This document shows, piece after piece, positions 7,371 through 12,068 of a stretch of 12,068 nt of DNA (position 1 is the stretch's first letter; every line of letters begins with the position of its first letter). The notes beneath the pieces are model-generated. The model ran no database searches. It was not told where the DNA came from and saw only the letters and a list, made by a program, of their open reading frames with translations. This DNA is from an uncultured Anaerosacchariphilus sp. GTDB lineage: Bacteria; Bacillota; Clostridia; Lachnospirales; Lachnospiraceae. A program made the translations under genes and the position numbers. The stretch covers positions 1-12,068 of the forward strand of contig CAKRTY010000018.1 of assembly GCA_934402125.1 (NCBI GenBank), written 5' to 3'.

Positions 7371-7399
7371 ATTATACGAAAATCTGTGAAACCCCGCAA
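7371..7399 (-). promoter_or_regulatory. tex promoter
   Basis: On the minus strand a perfect -10 TATAAT (7371-7376) lies 17 nt from TTGCGG (7394-7399, first three bases of the -35 consensus). The leader to the start at 7334 is about 30 nt. The -35 overlaps the left arm of a small inverted repeat CCGCAA-N8-TTGCGG (7394-7413), which might be incidental. Confidence 0.6.
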
Positions 7400-7432
7400 G
7401 CGGTAAGTTGCGGACGTTTGCTCCGGGAATGC

Positions 7433-7461
7433 TTGCAATCACCACCGCGGTAAAGTATAAT
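7433..7461 (+). promoter_or_regulatory. Promoter of the folC-pheA-degV operon
   Basis: A perfect -10 TATAAT (7456-7461) is 17 nt from TTGCAA (7433-7438, 4/6 to the -35 consensus). The predicted start is near 7468, giving a leader of about 27 nt before the folC ATG, with GAGG at 7483-7486. It is divergent from the tex promoter, with the two -35 elements about 33 bp apart. Confidence 0.7.
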
Positions 7462-7494
7462 AAGAGGGAATTTTAGAAAACCGAGGCGTGAAAA

Positions 7495-8781
7495 ATGACA
7501 TACGAGGAAGCAAGAGCGTTTATTGATGAGACGGCGAAATATGGGTATGTGCTGGGACTGGACACGGAGCGTGAGCTCCTCCGGAGGCTTGGCGATCCGC
7601 AGGATGATTTGAAATTTGTTCACATTGCGGGCACCAACGGAAAGGGCTCCACACTGGCATATATTTCGACCATTTTAAAGGAGGCCGGCTATAGGGTGGG
7701 CCGTTATCTTTCACCGACCATCTTTGACTACCGGGAAAGAATTCAGGTGAATGAGGAATATATCACCAGGGAAGCGGTGGCAAGGCTGGCAGAGCAGGTG
7801 GAAGCAGCAGGACGGGCTATGCTGGAGGCCGGATTCCATCATCCGACCACCTTTGAAGTGGAGACAGCCATGGCGTTTCTTTATTTTAAGGAAATGCAGT
7901 GTGATATCGTAGTATTGGAATGCGGTATGGGCGGTCTTACAGACGCGACCAACGTGGTGAAGACAACGGTAGTTTCTGTGTTTGCGGAAATCGGAAAGGA
8001 TCACATGGGCTTTCTGGGGGATACGGTGGAAGAGATTGCGGCTGTGAAGGCCGGAATTATCAAGCCGGAAACCATTGCGGTCAGCGCGGCACAGCGGCCG
8101 GAGGTCAGCGCGGTGCTGAAAAAGACCTGTGCGGAAAAGAACACAGAATACCGTGAAGTCTGCAAAGCCGACATCAAAAATGTAACATATATCTTCGAAA
8201 ATCAGAGCTTCACTTATAAGGCATATACGAAGCTTAGACCGGGGCTGACCGGAAGCTGGCAGATTGATAACGCGGCGCTGGCGGTGGAGGCCATACAGGC
8301 TCTACGGGATCGGGGCTGGCAGATTTCCGATGAGGCTCTGCGGAAGGGACTGACAGAGACCGTATGGCAGGGACGCTTTACGGCAGTCAGCCGTCACCCG
8401 CTGTTTATCGTAGATGGAGCCCATAACCGGGACGCTGCAGACAGACTGCGGGAGACCCTGGAGCTTTATTTCCCGGAGAAGCGGAAAATTTTCATCGCCG
8501 GAGTGCTGGCGGATAAGGAATATGACTATGTGATGAGTCAGCTGACGCCGCTGGCAGAGAAAGTCATTACGGTAATGACCCCCAACAATCCCCGCGCTCT
8601 GGAAGCGGATAAGCTGGCGGAGACTGTGAAAAAATACAACCCCTGTGCGGAAGCGGCAGACAGTCTTGCGGACGCGGTACACCGGGCGCGGGCTTATGCA
8701 GGAGAGGACGATATCATACTTGCTTTCGGTTCCCTTTCCTATCTGGGGGATTTGATACGGGAGATCCGGGTACAGGAGTGA
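7495..8781 (+). CDS. folC: Folylpolyglutamate synthase / dihydrofolate synthase
   Basis: A 428-aa cytoplasmic ligase of the Mur-ligase superfamily. It adds L-glutamate to folates using ATP, keeping them in the cell and active as cofactors; many bacterial versions also join glutamate to dihydropteroate. The P-loop is GTNGKGS (46-52), preceded by FVHIA. The folate/ATP region has SPTIFDYRERI (73-83), E142 with GMGGLTDATN (144-153, family form close to GGRLDATN), KDHMGFLG with H170, and K185 in VKAGIIK, the position carbamylated in this family. The C-terminal glutamate-binding domain begins near 295 (WQGRF) and has VDGAHN (306-311). Length and all motifs are normal. Whether it is mono- or bifunctional cannot be told from sequence. 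It is first in an operon with pheA (18-bp gap) and degV. Confidence 0.95.
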   Translation: MTYEEARAFIDETAKYGYVLGLDTERELLRRLGDPQDDLKFVHIAGTNGKGSTLAYISTILKEAGYRVGRYLSPTIFDYRERIQVNEEYITREAVARLAEQVEAAGRAMLEAGFHHPTTFEVETAMAFLYFKEMQCDIVVLECGMGGLTDATNVVKTTVVSVFAEIGKDHMGFLGDTVEEIAAVKAGIIKPETIAVSAAQRPEVSAVLKKTCAEKNTEYREVCKADIKNVTYIFENQSFTYKAYTKLRPGLTGSWQIDNAALAVEAIQALRDRGWQISDEALRKGLTETVWQGRFTAVSRHPLFIVDGAHNRDAADRLRETLELYFPEKRKIFIAGVLADKEYDYVMSQLTPLAEKVITVMTPNNPRALEADKLAETVKKYNPCAEAADSLADAVHRARAYAGEDDIILAFGSLSYLGDLIREIRVQE

Positions 8782-8799
8782 GGCAGACGAGGAAAGAGC

Positions 8800-9927
8800 A
8801 TGAGAGACTTAAAGGAACTGAGAGTGGACATTGACCGGATTGACCGGGAGATGGTGGCGCTTTTTGAGGAGCGCATGGGAATTGCCAAAGAGGTGGCGGA
8901 GTATAAGATTGCCACAGGAAAGAAGATTCTGGATAAGGAACGGGAGAATCAGAAGCTTGAGGCGGTAAAGGCGCTGACGCACAATGACTTTAACAGTCAT
9001 GGGGTGGAGGAGCTTTATAAGCAGATCATGGGTATCAGCCGGAAACTCCAGTATCAGCTGATGGAGGAAAAGGCGCTGGGACGTCTGCCCTTTATCATGG
9101 TAAATGAGCTGGAAAAGAAGCAGGTGCGCGTGGTCTATCAGGGCGTAGAAGGCGCGTACGCGCAGCAGGCCATGTTTGCGTTTTTTGGTGAAAATGTAAA
9201 TCATTTCCATGTGGAACGGTGGCGGGACGCCATGGACGCCATTGCAGAGGGAATGGCCGATTACGCGGTGCTTCCGATTGAAAATTCCACAGCGGGTATC
9301 GTAAACGATAATTATGATTTGCTGGGCGAATACGATAATTATATTGTGGGCGAGCAGATCATTTCCATTCAGCATGCGCTGCTGGGTACGCCGGATGCGA
9401 AGATTTCCGATATCCGGACGGTATATTCCCATCCCCAGGGGCTGATGCAGTGCGCGAAATATCTGGACGAACACAGAGACTGGCAGCAGATCAGCGTGCT
9501 GAATACGGCTGTGGCCGCGAAGAAGGTGGCAGAGGAGAAGGACAAAACCCAGGCAGCCATTGCCAGCACCCTGGCAGGAAGGCAGCAGGGACTGAAGATA
9601 CTGGACGAGGGCATTAACCGCAGTATGAACAATTCCACCCGCTTCCTGATTGTGACGAACCAGCCGATTTTCTGCAGGGACGCAAAGAAGGTCAGCATCT
9701 GTTTTGAGGTTACACATGAGAGCGGCTGTCTGTATAACGTGCTTTCCCATTTCATTTTCAATAACCTGAATATGTGCCGGATTGAGTCCAGACCCATTCC
9801 GGATCGCAACTGGGAATATCATTTCTTTGTAGACTTTGAAGGAAACCTGAATGACAGCGCAGTAAAGAACGCCCTGCGGGGCATCCGGGAGGAAGCGCTG
9901 AATCTGAAGATTCTCGGAAACTATTAA
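8800..9927 (+). CDS. pheA: Bifunctional chorismate mutase / prephenate dehydratase (P-protein) with ACT domain
   Basis: A 375-aa cytoplasmic enzyme converting chorismate to prephenate and then phenylpyruvate, the committed phenylalanine branch. Residues 1-90 are an AroQ-type chorismate mutase. Aligned with E. coli PheA at an offset of 3, the active-site residues R8, R25, K36, D45, R48 and E49 are all kept, with a Gln at 84 or 86 in place of Q88. The dehydratase domain (about 110-288) has VVYQGVEGAYAQQA, VLPIENSTAGIV and the catalytic STRFLIV motif (T280-R281-F282). The C-terminal ACT domain (about 296-375) has the Phe-binding ESRP (329-332), while the partner motif GALV is replaced by GCLY (309-312). 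Feedback inhibition by Phe is likely but unproven. GAGGAAA lies ahead of the ATG, 18 bp after folC, so the two are co-transcribed. Confidence 0.96.
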   Translation: MRDLKELRVDIDRIDREMVALFEERMGIAKEVAEYKIATGKKILDKERENQKLEAVKALTHNDFNSHGVEELYKQIMGISRKLQYQLMEEKALGRLPFIMVNELEKKQVRVVYQGVEGAYAQQAMFAFFGENVNHFHVERWRDAMDAIAEGMADYAVLPIENSTAGIVNDNYDLLGEYDNYIVGEQIISIQHALLGTPDAKISDIRTVYSHPQGLMQCAKYLDEHRDWQQISVLNTAVAAKKVAEEKDKTQAAIASTLAGRQQGLKILDEGINRSMNNSTRFLIVTNQPIFCRDAKKVSICFEVTHESGCLYNVLSHFIFNNLNMCRIESRPIPDRNWEYHFFVDFEGNLNDSAVKNALRGIREEALNLKILGNY

Positions 9928-9970
9928 ACAGCAGCGGAGCGATACATGGCTCATACAAGGAGGAAGTAAA

Positions 9971-10846
9971 ATGAATCCATACGTAATTATGACAGATACG
10001 ACAGCAGACTTACCGGAGAGCTATATCGGGGAGCATGGGCTGGAAATTCTTTCCTTAAATTATATTCTGGAGGGAGAAACCTACGATCGGGAGCACCCGC
10101 TGGAGGTAAAGGAGTTTTACGCGAAAATGCGGAATGGCTCCATGCCGACGACTTCACAGGTGAATCCGGAGCAGGCAAAGGAAGCGATGTGCGCCTGCCT
10201 GGCAAAGGGACAGGACGTCCTGTATATCGCGTTCTCTTCCGGACTGAGCGGAACCTATAACAGCGGCCGGATTGCGGCGGAGGAGATTGCGGAGGAAGGG
10301 CTTTACCCGGAACGGAAGGTGATGGTTCTGGATTCCCTGAGCGCCTCCCTGGGAGAGGGTCTGCTGGTCCATAAGGCATTGCAGCAGAAGGAGGCCGGAA
10401 AATCCCTGGACGAGGTGGCAGAGTGGGTTGAGAAGAATAAACTTCATATTTGCCATAATTTTACAGTTGACGATCTGTTCCATCTGCACAGAGGAGGCCG
10501 GGTATCCAAGGCTACGGCAGTGCTGGGAACGATGATGAATGTGAAGCCGGTGCTGCATGTGGACGATGAGGGACATCTGATTGCTGTGGGAAAGGTGCGC
10601 GGACGTAAGAAATCCATTTCTGCGCTGGTGGATCGGATGGCAGAGCAGATGAAGGGCTTCGAGGATCAGAATGATGTGGTATTTATCAGCCATGGAGACT
10701 GTATTGAGGACGTGGAGTACCTGGAGAAGCTGATACGGGAACGATTCGGAATCGAGGAGTTTCTGGTAAATTATGTGGGCCCGACCATCGGAGCGCATTC
10801 CGGACCGGGAACCCTGGCGCTGTTCTTCGTGGGAGAACCACGCTAA
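9971..10846 (+). CDS. degV: DegV family fatty-acid-binding protein
   Basis: A 291-aa cytoplasmic DegV-fold protein. In Firmicutes this family binds fatty acids and presents them to the fatty acid kinase FakA (FakB role). Signature segments in order: MTDTTADLP (7-14), TSQVNPEQ (61-68) holding the T61/S62 contacts for the carboxylate head group, FSSGLSGTYNSG with S93, LHRGGRVSKATA (172-182), KPVLHVDDEGHL, RGRKKSI, ISHGD and the C-terminal GPTIGAHSGPGT with H276. Length is typical. A consensus AAGGAGG 7 nt before the ATG supports the start. It follows pheA by 43 bp with no terminator between, so it is probably the third gene of the operon. No fakA-like gene is in the window, so a FakB role is inferred from family alone. 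It ends at a large fold-back element. Confidence 0.94.
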   Translation: MNPYVIMTDTTADLPESYIGEHGLEILSLNYILEGETYDREHPLEVKEFYAKMRNGSMPTTSQVNPEQAKEAMCACLAKGQDVLYIAFSSGLSGTYNSGRIAAEEIAEEGLYPERKVMVLDSLSASLGEGLLVHKALQQKEAGKSLDEVAEWVEKNKLHICHNFTVDDLFHLHRGGRVSKATAVLGTMMNVKPVLHVDDEGHLIAVGKVRGRKKSISALVDRMAEQMKGFEDQNDVVFISHGDCIEDVEYLEKLIRERFGIEEFLVNYVGPTIGAHSGPGTLALFFVGEPR

Positions 10847-10855
10847 GCAAACGAT

Positions 10856-11027
10856 AGAAAAACCGGGAGAACCTCTGCCAGATTGCTCTTGCGAGGTGTT
10901 CGGACGTTTCACGGACAGCAGTTTGTCCGGAACGGACTTTTCAGTCCGCTCCAGCCAAACAGCAATCCGCGAAAAGCCGGACACCGTAGTGCAAGAGTAA
11001 TCCAGCAGGGCTTCTCCCGGTTTTTCT
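10856..11027. other. ~170-nt fold-back element, probable oversized bidirectional terminator or structured RNA
   Basis: This fills the 193-bp gap between convergent degV and the FMN-dehydrogenase gene. Outer arms of 36 nt (10857-10892 and 10991-11026) match as an inverted repeat with five differences, the outermost 15 bp being perfect (GAAAAACCGGGAGAA). Inside lies a second stem, GGTGTTCGG/CCGGACACC (10895-10903, 10977-10985), partly continued by CGTTTCACGG/CCGCGAAAAG. The apex carries two perfect small hairpins, CGGACA..TGTCCG (10912-10929) and CGGACT..AGTCCG (10933-10948). On either strand the outer stem ends in GG followed by five T, so it can terminate both genes, yet it is far longer than needed. 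No gene, transposase or clear target-site duplication is seen. A MITE-like insertion or a conserved structured RNA are the alternatives. Confidence 0.7.
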
Positions 11028-11039
11028 TCATTCACGAAC

Positions 11040-12056
11040 TTATCTGCGGACGCAGTCCCGGGTGATCTCCGCCAGGGAGGATACGCCGCACATAGCCATG
11101 GTATCCTTGAGTTCGGAACCGATTTTGTTGATGTAGGCTTCTACGCCTTCCCGGCCGCCGCCGTATACGGCAGTGACGAAGGGGCGGGCAATGATGACAG
11201 CGTCGGCGCCCAGAGCCAGAGCCTTGAAGACGTCAGCGCCGGAGCGGATGCCGCCATCCACCAGAATTTTCATGGAATCGCCTACAGCCTCAGCGATTTC
11301 TTCCAGGACTTCTGCGGTGGCAGGGCACTGGTCGAGGACGCGGCCGCCGTGGTTGGAGACTACGATTGCCGCGGCTCCGGCTTCTTTGGCTTTCAGAGCG
11401 CCTTTGACCGTCATGACGCCCTTGACGATAAAGGGAACGCCGGCCTCTTCCGCGATGGCGCGCAGCTCTTCCACAGATTTACTTCCGGCAGGCGGATTCA
11501 GGTTCTGGAGGAACGGAAGACCGGCAGCGTCAATATCCATGGCTACGGCAAAGGGAGCGGCGTCATGGACCAAGGCCATTTTCTCACGGATAGTTTCAAT
11601 GTTCCAGGGCTTTACGGTGGGAATTCCGAAGCCTCCGGCATGCTTGATGGCTTTGGTGGCTGCTACCATGACATTGCTGTCGGTACCGTCTCCGGTGAAG
11701 GCTGCGATGCCGAATTCCGCGCAGGCAGAAACCAGGATATCATTGTAGGATACATCGTTGAGAGAGTCGCCATAGTGGAGGTTGACTGCTCCTACGGGAC
11801 CTGCGAAGAAAGGATACTGAAAAGATTTTCCAAACAGCTTCAGCGTGGTATCTATGGGGCGTTTTTCTACCAGGGTGTCCATCTGCACCCGGATTTCCTT
11901 CCATTTATCATAGTTACGAATGGCGGTGTCACCGATTCCCTTGGAGCCCGGGCCCGGCATTTTGTTGCCGCAGGCGCGGCCGTTGCACTCGGGACAGGCC
12001 TTGCAGACCTTTCCTACAAGACCTCGGGCATTCTGGATACATTCATTGTAATTCAT
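11040..12056 (-). CDS. FMN-dependent alpha-hydroxy-acid dehydrogenase/oxidase family protein with four-Cys N-terminus
   Basis: A 338-aa TIM-barrel flavoprotein of the FMN_dh (glycolate oxidase/lactate oxidase) family, which oxidises 2-hydroxy acids to 2-oxo acids. FMN-site segments are FFAGPVGA (83-90), FIVKGV with K212, DGGIRSG (267-273) and ALGADAVIIARP (281-292). The catalytic motif SNHGGRVLD holds H236 and R239. In an anaerobe it more likely passes electrons to a carrier than to O2. The N-terminus is unusual: C18-x2-C21-x2-C24-x4-C29, plus C6, in place of the usual segment, and could hold an Fe-S cluster or zinc. The substrate cannot be named; lactate or another short 2-hydroxy acid is a guess, and some canonical active-site Tyr positions are not obvious. 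GAGG lies 8 nt before the ATG, at the very edge of the window, so its promoter is outside. The 3' end reads into the fold-back element. Confidence 0.88.
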   Translation of the reverse strand: MNYNECIQNARGLVGKVCKACPECNGRACGNKMPGPGSKGIGDTAIRNYDKWKEIRVQMDTLVEKRPIDTTLKLFGKSFQYPFFAGPVGAVNLHYGDSLNDVSYNDILVSACAEFGIAAFTGDGTDSNVMVAATKAIKHAGGFGIPTVKPWNIETIREKMALVHDAAPFAVAMDIDAAGLPFLQNLNPPAGSKSVEELRAIAEEAGVPFIVKGVMTVKGALKAKEAGAAAIVVSNHGGRVLDQCPATAEVLEEIAEAVGDSMKILVDGGIRSGADVFKALALGADAVIIARPFVTAVYGGGREGVEAYINKIGSELKDTMAMCGVSSLAEITRDCVRR

Positions 12057-12068
12057 AGTGCGTACCTC

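Noticed and set aside
7335..7445. Upstream start for tex adding 37 residues
   Set aside because: The extension runs over the tex promoter (TATAAT 7371-7376) and the AGGAGG site serving the ATG at 7334, and it is not family-like.
8809..9954. 381-codon open frame antisense to pheA
   Set aside because: It mirrors pheA almost end to end and has no motif or Shine-Dalgarno. pheA has all its active-site residues, so the antisense frame is a shadow.
10851..11036. Target-site duplication flanking the fold-back element, which would prove a MITE
   Set aside because: Bases outside the arms (ACGAT versus TCATT) do not form a direct repeat. An ACGA occurs on both sides but not next to the arms, so transposition is not supported by the sequence alone.
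10773..11065. Short plus-strand frames across the degV 3' end and the fold-back element
   Set aside because: No ribosome binding site and no recognisable protein features. The region is better explained by base-paired structure.

Overview
The window looks like chromosomal DNA of an anaerobic, low-to-mid GC Firmicute (class Clostridia), most likely Lachnospiraceae. This is inferred from strong AGGAGG-type ribosome binding sites 7-9 nt before nearly every start, a class A flavodiiron protein typical of anaerobes, DUF975 and DUF4190-like membrane proteins, and tight intergenic spacing with clear Rho-independent hairpins. Base composition is near 50% GC by eye. It is mainly core and housekeeping sequence: no phage, insertion sequence, CRISPR array or obvious island is visible.

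Layout, left to right. (1) The 3' part of tRNA-Asn(GTT), cut by the window edge, then its terminator. (2) An oxygen/NO-detoxifying flavodiiron protein (fprA) on the minus strand with its own extended -10 promoter. (3) A minus-strand two-gene membrane operon: a small DUF4190-like protein overlapping (ATGA) a DUF975 protein. The DUF975 frame is broken by one in-frame TAA, and 85 intact codons follow it. (4) Divergently, a zinc/cadmium/lead-type P1B-ATPase with a duplicated His/Cys-rich N-terminal metal-binding segment. Its promoter carries a 12-2-12 inverted repeat of the ArsR/SmtB operator type. (5) Convergent to it, across a shared bidirectional terminator, the RNA-binding protein Tex. (6) Divergent from tex, a three-gene operon: folC (folate polyglutamylation), pheA (chorismate mutase/prephenate dehydratase/ACT) and a DegV fatty-acid-binding protein. 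(7) A roughly 170-nt fold-back element lies between degV and the last gene. (8) That last gene is a minus-strand FMN-dependent alpha-hydroxy-acid dehydrogenase/oxidase-like protein with a four-cysteine N-terminal cluster.

The units are mostly independent. fprA and the metal ATPase are stress functions (O2/NO and metal efflux), and the folC-pheA-degV unit groups one-carbon, aromatic amino acid and lipid functions. I found no convincing multi-gene undescribed system. The points most worth checking are the fold-back element at 10856-11027, the single-codon lesion in the DUF975 gene, and the ArsR-type operator whose regulator is not encoded in this window.
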